64,000 nt of DNA from Negativicoccus succinicivorans (lineage in GTDB: Bacteria; Bacillota; Negativicutes; Veillonellales; Negativicoccaceae), in NCBI RefSeq assembly GCF_018372215.1, contig NZ_JAHAJN010000003.1, positions 62,001 to 126,000 on the forward strand. The letters run 5' to 3'. A program made the translations under genes and the position numbers. A model generated the notes under the pieces. That model was not told where the DNA came from. It saw nothing but the letters and a program-made list of their open reading frames with translations, and ran no database searches. Shown here one piece after another: positions 7,663 through 17,051 of the stretch; position 1 is the stretch's first letter, and each line of letters opens with the position of its first letter.

Positions 7663-10644
7663 TTATTCCGCGCTGATCGCGCCGGAACGCAAACGATAGT
7701 AATGACCGTGATTGTCCGCGTCCACTTCTTTCGCCAGTTCCGCGGTGCGTTGGTGACAGGTGAACAGTAAGACCTGTCGCGTCCGCGCGAATGCCAGCAG
7801 AAAACGTAATGTTTCCCGCTGCCGCGTTTCGTCAAAGCGCACGAAAATATCATCTAAAATAATCGGCATCGGTTCCGTTTTTTCGCCAAACGCGAGCGCC
7901 AGCGCCAAGCGCAACGCGAGATATACCTGATCCCCGGTGCCGCTGGACCAGATCGCGGCTTCTTTCGTGCCGTGCGTGCTGTCGACGGTCTGCACGACGC
8001 CTTCCGCGGTCAGCGCGAGCGTGTAGCGGCCGCTCGTCATCTGCGAGAGATACTGTCCGGCGCGCGCGATCACATTCGGTTTGCCGTCCGCTTCATAGGC
8101 GCGACGCGCTTCATCCAGCAGGTATTCACTCACGACAAGCGCGAGGTAATCGTCCACGGCCGCCTGCAGTTGCGTTTCCACTTGGGCGCGACGTTCCAGC
8201 GCTTTGGTGAGGCGATCGTCTTTGATCAGACGCGCCAATTCGCTTTGCAGCGCGCCTTCCCGTTGGCGCAGTTGCGTGAGTTCGGTTTTGTGCTGATTGA
8301 GCGAGCGTTCGTACTGATCGCGCCGATCCAGCCACGTTTCATACGCGCCGGTTTCCAGCTGCAGCCAGAGGCGGTTAAATTCCGCTTCACTGCCCGCGTA
8401 CAGTCGCAGATTTTGCCGTACGCGCTCGTAATCTTTGCGCAGCTGGTCGCATTCTTCATACGCGCTCACTTTGTCGACGAACTCTGCGGCGTCTTTGGCA
8501 TCCACCAAGGCGAACAAAGCTTTCATTTCATTTTCGCACAATGTCCAGCGCTCATCGAGCAAGGCCTTTTCTTTGGACAATTCTTCATGGCGCCGATTTT
8601 TTTCCTGTAAACTTTGCCATTGCAACATCTGCTCCTGATAACGATCCGCCAATTCGATGATCGTTTCCGGCGTGGCCGGCGCGGTTTCATCGATGCGTTG
8701 CAAAAGCGCTGTCGTTCGCTCGGTGTAGGAGGTCAATTGCCGATCAATTCGCTCCAACTGCACGCGCAAAATTTCGCCTTCGCCTTTCGCCGTGAAAAGT
8801 TCCTGCCATTGCGCCTGACGTAAATCGAGTTCCGCGACTTCGGTCGGCGGTAAATGTTCATCGGCGAGCCACTTCGTCCATGCGCCCTCGGAGATTTCGC
8901 GATCGGCGCGCAATTTCGCGCCGCGCGCCGCCCATTTTTCGTGTTCCAAGCGTTGCCGGCGTTCGCTTTCCGCCTGCCAGGAGATCGCCTGCAGCTGCGT
9001 TTGGTAGCGATAAAAATCACGGCGGGTCGTTTCGAGCTCCTGCCGGAAATTTTCGAGTTCGCTTTCCGTTTCCGGAACGGCAAGTTCCAAGCGTTGCGCC
9101 AATTCCCTCTGCCGCGCCTGCAATTCCGTCAGTCGCGCGTTCAGTTTGGCCAGACGGTATTCATTTTGATGGCTCTTGCGATAGTTCCAATAAAAGCACA
9201 GCAGGGAAAGCGCCAACGCGCCGCCGACGATATACAGCGCCTCCATGCCGAGGCCGCCGGTGAAGTAGAGATAAAACGCCGCGAGCGCGCCCAGTACGAG
9301 CAAAAAGCCCAGCCAGAAAAACGCGGAATACCGTTTGACCGGCAGTGTTTCCAGCCACTCGATCTCATCGGTTAAGTGCTGCTTTTCACGCGCGAGCAGC
9401 AACATTTCCTGCCCTTCCTGCTCCCATTTTTGGAATTCGCCTTCATCGGTCAGGCGCGGTATGTCATCCGTTTTGATTTCCTGCGCGCTTTCGATAACCG
9501 GCTCATCATTCTCCCAGTAATGCAGTTCGTTATCGCGCCGCAGCAGCTGCGCCGCGAGCTCCCGCCCTTTCGTCCAGTCAACGGTGCCGAGTTTCGCAGC
9601 TTCCGTCCCCGGCCACGCGGCCATAGCTTCCGTGCGCGCCGCGAATTCCTGCTGCCAAGCGGCCAGCGCCTCGTTTTTCGCGATCTGTTCTTGTTGCAAC
9701 TCGCGCCAGCGTTCGCTTTCCCGATACAGCGCGGCGATTTCATCGCGCTCCGGTTCAAGCGTCACCACATCCTGCCGCGCGGTCGGCGCAATCTCCGCGA
9801 GTTTTTCATTCACTGCTTCACGCTGCTCGTTGACATCCGCCATGCGCTGCACCAATTTATTCCAGCGCTCTTTGCCGTCGGCGGGAAAATGCTCGATCGT
9901 GCTGCACAAATCCAGGCGCCGTTTCGTTTCGATGCCTTCCCGATAGTATTCCCACGCGCCGATTTGTTTATCCATCGTGCGATCGCGCACATCGAGCGCG
10001 GCGATTGCTTCTTCCGCCGCTTTAATTTGCGCGTCGACTTCGTTTTGCTCGCGACGAATCGCAGCGAATTCTTCCTCTTCTCCGGCCAGCGCCGCGACGT
10101 CATTTTGCGCTTTTTGCCAATCATTCAACAGTTGATTGATGACGCGTTTGCCCTGCGGCGACGCTACCAGCAGTTCTTCCCGCGCGTTCACCACGTCCTG
10201 CTGCATGCGCGCCAGCTGCTCGCCGCCCTGCATGCTCAAAAAGCCGGCGCGGACATCATCTTGCGCGAGAATCGCCGCGCCCTGCAAATCTTCCAGACCG
10301 ATCGCGAAAACCTGCTCATACGTATTGCGATCCAAACCGTTCCACCATAAATCCGCCGGTTCGCCGATGACGGTTTCCAGACGATCATCCGTGACTTTCG
10401 TTTCCCCTTCATCGCGGTGAATGCGATACACGCGACCGTTCGCCAGCTCGACCGCTAAATTCCCTTTGCGGCCGCGTCGTTTGCCGCGACGGTACCCGAA
10501 CAGCATGTCGCGCACAAATTGCAGCAGCGTCGTTTTGCCGCTTTCATTTTCGCCGCAGATAACGGTCAGTCCGGCGGCCGGCGGCTGCCAGGAAACATTT
10601 TGATAAATGCCGTATCGTTGCAATTGTAAATCAGTCAGCTTCAT
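7663..10644 (-). CDS. yhaN: YhaN-like SMC/Rad50-type ATPase
   Basis: A 993-residue ABC-type ATPase with split head domains, related to SbcC/Rad50 and Bacillus YhaN; it probably forms a nuclease complex with the adjacent YhaO. Walker A GENESGKTT is at residues 31-39. Long Glu/Gln/Arg-rich coiled-coil segments fill about 150-380 and 480-860. Two adjacent hydrophobic helices near 430-470 (FFWLGFLLVLGALAAFYLYF and a second) are typical of YhaN, not SbcC. The ABC signature SSGTGDQ and Walker B PIILDDIFVRFD lie near the C-terminus. The ATG at 10644 overlaps yhaO by 14 bases; an in-frame start ten codons earlier has no ribosome binding site. It is the last gene of mocR-yhaO-yhaN. Confidence 0.88.
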   Translation of the reverse strand: MKLTDLQLQRYGIYQNVSWQPPAAGLTVICGENESGKTTLLQFVRDMLFGYRRGKRRGRKGNLAVELANGRVYRIHRDEGETKVTDDRLETVIGEPADLWWNGLDRNTYEQVFAIGLEDLQGAAILAQDDVRAGFLSMQGGEQLARMQQDVVNAREELLVASPQGKRVINQLLNDWQKAQNDVAALAGEEEEFAAIRREQNEVDAQIKAAEEAIAALDVRDRTMDKQIGAWEYYREGIETKRRLDLCSTIEHFPADGKERWNKLVQRMADVNEQREAVNEKLAEIAPTARQDVVTLEPERDEIAALYRESERWRELQQEQIAKNEALAAWQQEFAARTEAMAAWPGTEAAKLGTVDWTKGRELAAQLLRRDNELHYWENDEPVIESAQEIKTDDIPRLTDEGEFQKWEQEGQEMLLLAREKQHLTDEIEWLETLPVKRYSAFFWLGFLLVLGALAAFYLYFTGGLGMEALYIVGGALALSLLCFYWNYRKSHQNEYRLAKLNARLTELQARQRELAQRLELAVPETESELENFRQELETTRRDFYRYQTQLQAISWQAESERRQRLEHEKWAARGAKLRADREISEGAWTKWLADEHLPPTEVAELDLRQAQWQELFTAKGEGEILRVQLERIDRQLTSYTERTTALLQRIDETAPATPETIIELADRYQEQMLQWQSLQEKNRRHEELSKEKALLDERWTLCENEMKALFALVDAKDAAEFVDKVSAYEECDQLRKDYERVRQNLRLYAGSEAEFNRLWLQLETGAYETWLDRRDQYERSLNQHKTELTQLRQREGALQSELARLIKDDRLTKALERRAQVETQLQAAVDDYLALVVSEYLLDEARRAYEADGKPNVIARAGQYLSQMTSGRYTLALTAEGVVQTVDSTHGTKEAAIWSSGTGDQVYLALRLALALAFGEKTEPMPIILDDIFVRFDETRQRETLRFLLAFARTRQVLLFTCHQRTAELAKEVDADNHGHYYRLRSGAISAE

Positions 10645-11911
10645 CGCCGTTGTCCCCCAATATTCGTTGCGCACCCGTTATTTCCGCGCGACGGAGCGCC
10701 GTTTCCAAGCGTTCGTCGCTGAGTTCGCCGAAGTAACGCGCGTAGCGTTCCCATTCCGGTCGCGCCGCGACGGCCTGCCGCAACGCGTAATGCCGCTCCT
10801 CCGGCGACATGGCGCGCAGTCGATCCACCGCGCGCAGATAATCGCCCGTCGCATCCGGAATCTCCCGCCGCGCCTGCCAATCGACCGCCGCCGTCGTCTG
10901 ATCTAAAAGAGCGCGGCAATACACAAAGATATGTTTCATTTCTTCTTCTTCATTTAAGCGCGCCAAAATGGACTGTCGCGCCGCCGGATCGGAAAACACC
11001 TGATGCAGCGCGCCGCGACCGCTCACAACCAAGGTCACGAGTAGCGGTTTGCCCACTTCCTGACGACGCTCCTGCCGTTTTGCCAATACCGCTTGGATGA
11101 ACATCTCCACGTCCGTCAGATCCGTCACGGAAAACTCCCATGTTTCCGAGCGAATGGCATCGGTCGCGATAAATTCAAGCATCGTCGTGCCGTGACTGCC
11201 CACTTCGACAAGGTAGCAGCCGCGGGGGCCGGTTTCCGCCGCCGTCAGACTTTGCGCGTTGCCCGGATAGACGACATACGGATCTTCCGATAATACCTCG
11301 CGCGTATGCACATGGCCGAGCGCCCAATAATCGATCCCGCTTTGGCGGATCTCGTCCCAGCTGAGCGGCGCATACGGACCGTCCGACGCCGCTTTCGGTC
11401 CCTGCGTGTGCATGACGGCGATCGCGTACGGATCGGTTTCGCCGCGCACATAATCCGACGCCCAGCGACCGTCCGTGTGCATCGTCGCGTAGCTTCGACC
11501 GTAAATCATCGCGGCGGTTTCATTTTCCACCACGAGCGGTAATCCTTCCACTTTGTCCGCGCTGAACACATGCGCGGTCGGCGGCAACGGCACCTGCGCC
11601 TGCCACGCGCTCACCGGATCGTGGTTGCCGTGCGCGATAAACGTGCTGATGCCCGCATTGGCCGCGCGAAACAGCTCGCGCGAAAATTCCAGCTGCGCCG
11701 GTAAACTGTGGTCCGCCGAATTATATACGTCACCGGCGATCACAATCGCGGCGACACGCTTTTCGATCGCCGTATCGACAATGTTGCGAAACGCTTGAAA
11801 AGTCGCTTCCCGCAATGTTTTTTCCCAGTACCGTGACGGCGCTTCCCGGATAGCCAACGGCGTTCCTAAATGTAAATCCGCACAGTGAATAAATCGAAAT
11901 CGTTTCGCCAT
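10631..11911 (-). CDS. yhaO: YhaO-like metallophosphoesterase (SbcD/Mre11-type)
   Basis: A 426-residue DNA-repair-type exonuclease subunit. Calcineurin-like metal motifs are all present: DLHLG (residues 12-16), GDVYN, GNHDP near 95, MHTQG near 170 and GHVHTR near 200. The C-terminal third carries the partner-binding region. The start lies one base after the mocR stop, and its ribosome binding site AAGGAGG sits inside the mocR end, so expression is coupled. Bacillus also pairs yhaO with yhaN; the predicted role is DNA end processing or repair. A generic Mre11-family phosphodiesterase is the alternative. Confidence 0.88.
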   Translation of the reverse strand: MAKRFRFIHCADLHLGTPLAIREAPSRYWEKTLREATFQAFRNIVDTAIEKRVAAIVIAGDVYNSADHSLPAQLEFSRELFRAANAGISTFIAHGNHDPVSAWQAQVPLPPTAHVFSADKVEGLPLVVENETAAMIYGRSYATMHTDGRWASDYVRGETDPYAIAVMHTQGPKAASDGPYAPLSWDEIRQSGIDYWALGHVHTREVLSEDPYVVYPGNAQSLTAAETGPRGCYLVEVGSHGTTMLEFIATDAIRSETWEFSVTDLTDVEMFIQAVLAKRQERRQEVGKPLLVTLVVSGRGALHQVFSDPAARQSILARLNEEEEMKHIFVYCRALLDQTTAAVDWQARREIPDATGDYLRAVDRLRAMSPEERHYALRQAVAARPEWERYARYFGELSDERLETALRRAEITGAQRILGDNGDEAD

Positions 11912-11912
11912 C

Positions 11913-13289
11913 TCAGGCCTCCTTCAAAGTATCTTGATACGCCGCATATAATATTCTGCTGACGTCGGGTATATCGTCACGCTCAATTTCACCGAAAGAG
12001 AGCAGTAACATGCGTTCGTTGGCAGGTTCATTATGCTGCGGTTTCACCCGGCGTAAATGCAGCCCGCGCCGAGCGGCGGCGCGCACCAAGGCGGCACAAG
12101 ACGCGGTGGTTTTGACGTACACGGGCAAATAAATGCCCGCGGTCGGCGCGTCGATCCGTATCGCGTCACCGAACGTCTGCTGTAATGCGTTCGTCAGCAG
12201 CTCTCCTTTTTCCGCGTACAGTTTGCGTAAGCGGCGAATTTGCCGCGTGAAGTGCCCGCGCTCAATGAAGTCCGCCAGCGCCAGTTGCTCCGCCACCGAC
12301 GCCGTCTGACGATATAACTCGCGTCGCGCCAGAAAACGTTTCAATAAGTCCGGCGGTAAAATCATGTACGCCAAACGCAACGACGGCGGCAGCACTTTGG
12401 AAAGCGCTCCGATATAGACGACGCGCGTGCCGTCACCCATCCCCTGCAACGAGGCCACCGGCGCGCCGTAATACGAAAGTTCGCTGTCAAAATCGTCTTC
12501 GATGATCAGTCCATCCGTGCGCTCGCTCCACGACAAAAGTTCGGCGCGGATCTGCGCGGGCATCACATCCGCCGCGCGATACGCCAGCGACGGTAACACG
12601 TAAAGAATGCGCTTGCGGGCATTTTGCAACGGCGGCTGCAAAAGTTCCGCGTGTCCGCCGTACAACATGCGTACGGTAAATCCCGCATCGCTCATCGTAT
12701 CCACGCCCAACGGAAATTCCGTTTCCGCAAACAAAACTTCCCCGTACTCCGTTTGCAAAAGGCTGGCTAAAATCCGCAATAATTGCTGCGTATTCGAACC
12801 GATGATGATGTCGCCGGCATACGCCCGCGTATCTCGTGCCTGGGCGCCGTATTGCGCCAACGCTTCGCGCAGTTCCCGCTCCCCTTGAATATCGCCGTAA
12901 CGCAGCAACCGTTTTTCATCACGAAACACCCGCGCAAGTGAACGCCGCCACGCGGCGAATAAAAAGCCGTCGCGATCCATGCCGCTTTGCGCCAGATCAT
13001 AGCGATACGTGACTTCGGTTTTGGCGCGCGGCTGCGTCCGCGCAGGATGCTGTCGGATCGTCAGTTGCGGCATCACGGTAAAACGCGCGCGATTTTTCGC
13101 CACGATATAGCCTTCGCTTGCGAGCCGACTGTACACGCGTTCAACGGTAAATTTACTGACGCCGAGCTCCGCCGCCTGCGCACGTACCGAACGCAACCGC
13201 ATGCCGGCCGGCCAAACACCGGTTTCTATTTTTTCGCGCATCGCGCGATACAGCCGCAAATATAACGGCGCTTCTTTGGTAGCTGTCAT
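11913..13289 (-). CDS. MocR/PdxR-type regulator (GntR HTH fused to aminotransferase fold)
   Basis: A 458-residue transcription factor. The N-terminal winged helix (residues 7-75; LYLRLYRAMREKIETGVWP, then LRSVRAQAAELGVSKFTVERVYSRL) is GntR-type. The rest is a class I aminotransferase fold that binds pyridoxal phosphate: YGDIQGERELREAL, IIEDDFDSELSY, and the Schiff-base lysine in YIGALSKVLPPSLRLAY. The start ATGACAGC at 13289 follows GGAGGAATAC; an ATG four codons upstream overlaps that ribosome binding site. The family often controls vitamin B6 or amino-acid genes. Here it heads an operon with yhaO-yhaN and faces bioB, so its ligand and targets are open. Confidence 0.9.
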   Translation of the reverse strand: MTATKEAPLYLRLYRAMREKIETGVWPAGMRLRSVRAQAAELGVSKFTVERVYSRLASEGYIVAKNRARFTVMPQLTIRQHPARTQPRAKTEVTYRYDLAQSGMDRDGFLFAAWRRSLARVFRDEKRLLRYGDIQGERELREALAQYGAQARDTRAYAGDIIIGSNTQQLLRILASLLQTEYGEVLFAETEFPLGVDTMSDAGFTVRMLYGGHAELLQPPLQNARKRILYVLPSLAYRAADVMPAQIRAELLSWSERTDGLIIEDDFDSELSYYGAPVASLQGMGDGTRVVYIGALSKVLPPSLRLAYMILPPDLLKRFLARRELYRQTASVAEQLALADFIERGHFTRQIRRLRKLYAEKGELLTNALQQTFGDAIRIDAPTAGIYLPVYVKTTASCAALVRAAARRGLHLRRVKPQHNEPANERMLLLSFGEIERDDIPDVSRILYAAYQDTLKEA

Positions 13290-13311
13290 GTATTCCTCCA
13301 TTAATAGCTTT

Positions 13312-13341
13312 ATTGTAAAACATGACAGAGAAAGAACGCAA
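13312..13341 (-). promoter_or_regulatory. Promoter of mocR-yhaO-yhaN
   Basis: On the minus strand: -35 TTGCGT (13336-13341), an 18-bp spacer, and -10 TACAAT (13312-13317). Confidence 0.55.
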
Positions 13342-13344
13342 ATT

Positions 13345-13356
13345 ATCTGCGCAGAT
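13345..13356. promoter_or_regulatory. 12-bp perfect palindrome in the mocR/bioB divergent region
   Basis: ATCTGCGCAGAT lies four bases upstream of the mocR -35 element and next to the bioB control region. It is a candidate operator, most simply for the MocR protein itself, although MocR sites are usually direct repeats. Confidence 0.4.
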
Positions 13357-13361
13357 CTTTT

Positions 13362-13394
13362 TTGTAAACCGATAAAATTTTTACTGTTGACTTA
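13362..13394. promoter_or_regulatory. BirA-like biotin operator (one good half-site)
   Basis: TTGTAAACC (13362-13370) equals the left half of the known biotin operator TTGTAAACC-N15/16-GGTTTACAA. At the right distance the right half is degenerate (around GTTGACTT, 13386-13393), where it coincides with the bioB -35. The position and the neighbouring biotin gene support it; the poor second half weakens it. Confidence 0.45.
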
Positions 13395-13415
13395 TATTGT
13401 TAATGTGGTTAAAAT
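13387..13415 (+). promoter_or_regulatory. bioB promoter
   Basis: -35 TTGACT (13387-13392), a 17-bp spacer, and -10 TAAAAT (13410-13415). Confidence 0.7.
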
Positions 13416-13470
13416 ATAGAAGTAAACACAAGAAGCAAGGAAATGATTGCAGCATGAACGGGGTGGAATG

Positions 13471-14490
13471 ATGGACGCAAATTGCGCGCAAATTATTGCG
13501 CTGGCCGACCGTGTTCTTGACGGCGGTGAAATCACGAAAGAAGAAGGCATTTCCCTGATCAACACGAGTGATGAAAACACGATGCTTTTAATGGCGATGG
13601 CGGATAAAATTCGCCAGAAGTACAATGGTCATCGTGTTGATTTTTGCGCGATCATCAACGCGCGCAGCGGTCGTTGCCCGGAGAACTGCGCATTCTGCGC
13701 GCAATCTTCTTACTATAATACCGGGGTAAAAGAATATCCCCTCCTTGATGAAGAATCATTGGTCGAAGCGGCGAAAAAAGCCAAAGAGGCCGGCGCGGTG
13801 CGTTTTTCCATCGTCACCAGCGGACGCAACCAGGGCAATCCGCGCGAATTTGAAGGCATCGTGCGCGCGCTCAAACGCATCCGTAAGGAAGTGGGCATCG
13901 AAATCTGCTGCTCGCTCGGACTCGTCACCAAAGACCAGTTGCAACAACTCAAAGACATCGGGGTCACCCGTTACCATTCCAATATCGAAACGGCTCCGAG
14001 CCATTTTCCGGACATTTGCCAAACGCATACCTTCGAAGATAAATTGACGACCTTGAAAGCGGCGCAGGACGTCGGTATTCGCGTCTGCTCGGGCGGGATT
14101 CTCGGCTTGGGCGAAACGAACGAACAACGCGTCGAAATGGCGTTCACGCTGAAAGAACTCGACGTCGATTCCATACCGCTCAATATTCTGAATCCGATTA
14201 AAGGCACGCCTTTTGAAAATAACAAATCGCTTTCGCCGCTGGAAATTTTGCGGACGTTTGCGGTTTTCCGCTTCATTTTGCCGCGGGCTTTGATCCGCAC
14301 CGCCGGCGGTCGCGAAGTCAACTTGCGCGATCTGCAGGCGTACGCGCTGAATGCCGGCTTGAACGGCATTATGGTCGGTGGCTACCTCACTACCGGCGGT
14401 CGGGATCCCGAAGCGGATCGCGTGATGGTACGCGATCTCGGTCTCGGTTTCACCCGCCCCGTGCTTCGTCCCGTCGCGGAAGAAGCCTAA
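13471..14490 (+). CDS. bioB: Biotin synthase
   Basis: A radical SAM enzyme that inserts sulfur into dethiobiotin, the last step of biotin synthesis. It has 339 residues. The radical SAM cluster CxxxCxxC is C69, C73 and C76 (RCPENCAFCAQS); the conserved segments SNIETAP, CSGGILGLGET and NILNPIKGTP follow. GGGGTGG precedes two adjacent ATGs; 13471 gives the better spacing, 13468 is possible. It is monocistronic; no bioA, bioD or bioF is nearby, so the cell must either make dethiobiotin elsewhere on the genome or import it. Confidence 0.96.
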   Translation: MDANCAQIIALADRVLDGGEITKEEGISLINTSDENTMLLMAMADKIRQKYNGHRVDFCAIINARSGRCPENCAFCAQSSYYNTGVKEYPLLDEESLVEAAKKAKEAGAVRFSIVTSGRNQGNPREFEGIVRALKRIRKEVGIEICCSLGLVTKDQLQQLKDIGVTRYHSNIETAPSHFPDICQTHTFEDKLTTLKAAQDVGIRVCSGGILGLGETNEQRVEMAFTLKELDVDSIPLNILNPIKGTPFENNKSLSPLEILRTFAVFRFILPRALIRTAGGREVNLRDLQAYALNAGLNGIMVGGYLTTGGRDPEADRVMVRDLGLGFTRPVLRPVAEEA

Positions 14491-14513
14491 TCTTACTAAT
14501 TCTCCAAACAACT

Positions 14514-14543
14514 AAAAAAGCTCTCCCTCGGGAGAGCTTTTTT
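14514..14543. terminator. Bidirectional terminator
   Basis: AAAAAAGCTCTCC-CTCG-GGAGAGCTTTTTT is a perfect stem between the convergent bioB and transporter genes. Confidence 0.92.
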
Positions 14544-14557
14544 AGTGTCGTAATTTC

Positions 14558-15661
14558 TTAATTCGTCTCTACATCACCTTCCGCGTCATTCGACGAGCTT
14601 CTGAAGAGCGTGCGGGCAAAAACGACGAGAACCAGCGCGATGCCCACATAGCCGACAAACGGATAAATGAGCGATACCAGCTTACCGAACGGGAACGAAC
14701 CTCCGAGCATGAATACCGCGCCGAGCGCAACGGTCAGTGCAATTTCCCAACGCTGCGGAACGACCTTCAAGCATTCATTTTTAATCAGCCAATACATCGG
14801 CGCGGTGGTCGAGTAGATCCCGAGCATGATGATGACGGAGAAAACGAGCGCGACCAAAGGACTGATCTTCGCGCCGAGATACAGATTAGGCACCTGCAAA
14901 CCTATCACGGCGTCAAAGTTGGCGAGCATGCCGCACAGCATGCCGACGACCGTCAGCATCAGGAAGAAGCCGCCGCAAAAACCGGCGATACCCGCTTCTT
15001 TACGACTCGAGGCCTGGGCGCCGAGTTCGGTGAAAAAGACCATGCCGGCGAGCATGTTGTAGCAAAAGAATAATGTTCCCGCCTGCCACCAGTGCGCGAC
15101 CGGCTGGGCAGCGAGCGCGGCCGTCGTTGTCGCGACCGGCGCAGTCGTCCAACTGAAATCATGGAAAAATGTGTACATACCGACGGCGACGGTAAAGACG
15201 ACGATAAACGGTCCGATCGCGCCGATGATATCGACCAGGCGACGCAATCCGGCGAGCACCGTAATCATCGCGACAACGCCCATGCCGAACCAACCGACCG
15301 CGGACGGCACGCCGAAATATTCCTCCGCGATGGCGCCCGAACCCGCGATCATGATGACGACGATCGAAAAGATGAAGAGCAGTGTGAAATACTCGATCGC
15401 GCGTCCCAAATAATTGCCGCAGTAATGACGGAAAATCAGCGACGGCCGTGCGAGCTGCAATTCATGTCCCTTGCGCATGACGATCACGCCGATGGAGCAG
15501 AACAAAACGGCACTGATCAACGCGCCGTACAAACCGTTCATGCCGTACGAAGCGAAAAACTGTAATACTTCCTGCCCCGTGGCAAAGCCCGAGCCGATGA
15601 GGTAGGCGATATACGCCCCGCTCAGTTTGACTACGTTACGCCAGTTAACTTGTTCCATCAT
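14558..15661 (-). CDS. YkvI-family membrane transporter (APC-type fold)
   Basis: A 367-residue integral membrane protein with about ten helices. It begins with WRNVVKLSGAYIAYLIGSGFATGQEVLQFF, which has the broken first helix (GSGFATGQE) typical of LeuT/APC-fold amino-acid carriers, and matches the uncharacterised YkvI family. It lies eight bases after the aminotransferase gene and shares its two T-box leaders. This suggests transport of a branched-chain amino acid or a product of that enzyme. GGAGGGAC precedes two adjacent ATGs (15661 and 15658). The substrate is inferred only from regulation. Confidence 0.7.
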   Translation of the reverse strand: MMEQVNWRNVVKLSGAYIAYLIGSGFATGQEVLQFFASYGMNGLYGALISAVLFCSIGVIVMRKGHELQLARPSLIFRHYCGNYLGRAIEYFTLLFIFSIVVIMIAGSGAIAEEYFGVPSAVGWFGMGVVAMITVLAGLRRLVDIIGAIGPFIVVFTVAVGMYTFFHDFSWTTAPVATTTAALAAQPVAHWWQAGTLFFCYNMLAGMVFFTELGAQASSRKEAGIAGFCGGFFLMLTVVGMLCGMLANFDAVIGLQVPNLYLGAKISPLVALVFSVIIMLGIYSTTAPMYWLIKNECLKVVPQRWEIALTVALGAVFMLGGSFPFGKLVSLIYPFVGYVGIALVLVVFARTLFRSSSNDAEGDVETN

Positions 15662-15669
15662 GTCCCTCC

Positions 15670-17007
15670 TTACCAGCCTTGCCCGTCGACTTTATAATCG
15701 GCGAGCCGGCCCTCCTGCCATTCCGTTAAAGTTTCTTCGATAACATCCAATGCTTTATTGAGTTCTTCATCCGTGATCGTCAGCGGCAGTTGGAAACGCA
15801 AAACACTGCCGGCGAAAGCGATCATCACGACGCCTTTTTCGTAGGCGCGGTTGCAAATAACGAGCGCGGCGTGAGGATCTTTCGTTTTCGCTTTTTTATC
15901 GGCGACGATATCAACGCCGAGTGAAAGGCCTAAACCGCGAACGTCACCGACGCAGTCGAAACGTTCGCGCCAATCTTCCATCCGCTCGCGCGCGATCTTG
16001 CCTTTACGCGTGCTTTCCGCGAGTAAATCATTGTCTTCGATGTATTGCAAAGTCGCAAGCGCCGCCGCACAACATACCGGATTGGCTCCGGTCGTAAATA
16101 AATGCGCGGGACGATCCAGACTTTCCATAATCTCTTTGCGTCCGACCAAAGCGGAGAGCGGCAGTCCCGCCGCGAGCGATTTACCGTAAACGACAAGGTC
16201 GGGATCCAAATGCCAGTGTTCCAGCGAGCACCATGTGCCGGTGCGTCCGAGCCCCTGCTGCGTGTCGTCAACGCAAAAGAGAATGCCGTGTTCTTTACAC
16301 AACTTCTGCAAGGCTTCGAAGTAACCGTCCACCGGCTGCAACAAGCCGCCGTCGCCTTGCAATGTTTCGATAACCACCGCCGCCACTTCTTCCGGCGGCA
16401 CGTAGGTCGCCAACATTTCTTTCAGCGGCGCGAGGTATTCTTCCACCGTATTCGGTTCCGCGCTGCCGTACATGCCGCGGTAGCTGTCCGGAAACGGAAT
16501 ATGGTAGAAGCCCGGCAACAACGGACCGATTTTGCGGCGCATGTTTTGACTGATCGCCGACATGGAAATCGAACCGTACGTCGAGCCGTGGTACGCGTTC
16601 ACGAAGGAGATAATGTACGGACGACCCGTGTACCCGCGGGCGAACTTGATCAGAGCATCGTTGGCATCGGAACCGGTCAAGCCGAAGATAACGCGTTTTT
16701 CAAAATCTCCCGGCGTGATTTCGCACATTTTTTTCGCAAGATGTACCAAAGGCTCGTGGTACATGTAGGCCGGAGTATAATGAATCATTTTCTTGACCTG
16801 GGCGATAATGGCATTCACGATCGGCTCCGGTGTGTGCCCCACATTCAAGGCACTGGCGCTTGTCAACAAGTCGAGGTATTCGTTACCGTCGACATCGGTC
16901 AGCGTCGAACCGTGCGCATGATCAATGACCAGCGGATAATACGGAATCCGACCGGCCGGCGCAAAATAATGACTTTCTTCTTGAATTAATTCCTGGGAGC
17001 GTTTCAT
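15670..17007 (-). CDS. Class III PLP aminotransferase-like enzyme, possible branched-chain amino-acid 2-epimerase
   Basis: A 445-residue fold-type I PLP enzyme of the 4-aminobutyrate aminotransferase group. It shows GNEYLDLLTSASALNVGH, the phosphate-binding segment GSDANDALIKFAR, AYHGSTYGS, the D of FCVDDTQQGLGRTG, and the Schiff-base lysine in VVYGKSLAAGLPLSA. AAAGGA fixes the ATG at 17007; in-frame codons further upstream lie inside the T-box leader and are not coding. The operon is controlled by Leu- and Ile-specific T-boxes. Class III relatives include isoleucine 2-epimerase of Lactobacillus buchneri, so racemisation or transamination of Ile/Leu/Val is a reasonable inference. A GABA or ornithine-type aminotransferase is the default alternative. 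Confidence 0.75.
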   Translation of the reverse strand: MKRSQELIQEESHYFAPAGRIPYYPLVIDHAHGSTLTDVDGNEYLDLLTSASALNVGHTPEPIVNAIIAQVKKMIHYTPAYMYHEPLVHLAKKMCEITPGDFEKRVIFGLTGSDANDALIKFARGYTGRPYIISFVNAYHGSTYGSISMSAISQNMRRKIGPLLPGFYHIPFPDSYRGMYGSAEPNTVEEYLAPLKEMLATYVPPEEVAAVVIETLQGDGGLLQPVDGYFEALQKLCKEHGILFCVDDTQQGLGRTGTWCSLEHWHLDPDLVVYGKSLAAGLPLSALVGRKEIMESLDRPAHLFTTGANPVCCAAALATLQYIEDNDLLAESTRKGKIARERMEDWRERFDCVGDVRGLGLSLGVDIVADKKAKTKDPHAALVICNRAYEKGVVMIAFAGSVLRFQLPLTITDEELNKALDVIEETLTEWQEGRLADYKVDGQGW

Positions 17008-17051
17008 GAATATCATCCTTTCTCTATTAAAAACCGTTTTGGCGTTACTTC

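Noticed and set aside
9376..10350. Open frame of 324 codons on the plus strand opposite yhaN
   Set aside because: It is an antisense shadow of the yhaN coiled-coil codons, with no ribosome binding site and an Arg/Phe-rich composition typical of antisense frames in GC-rich genes.
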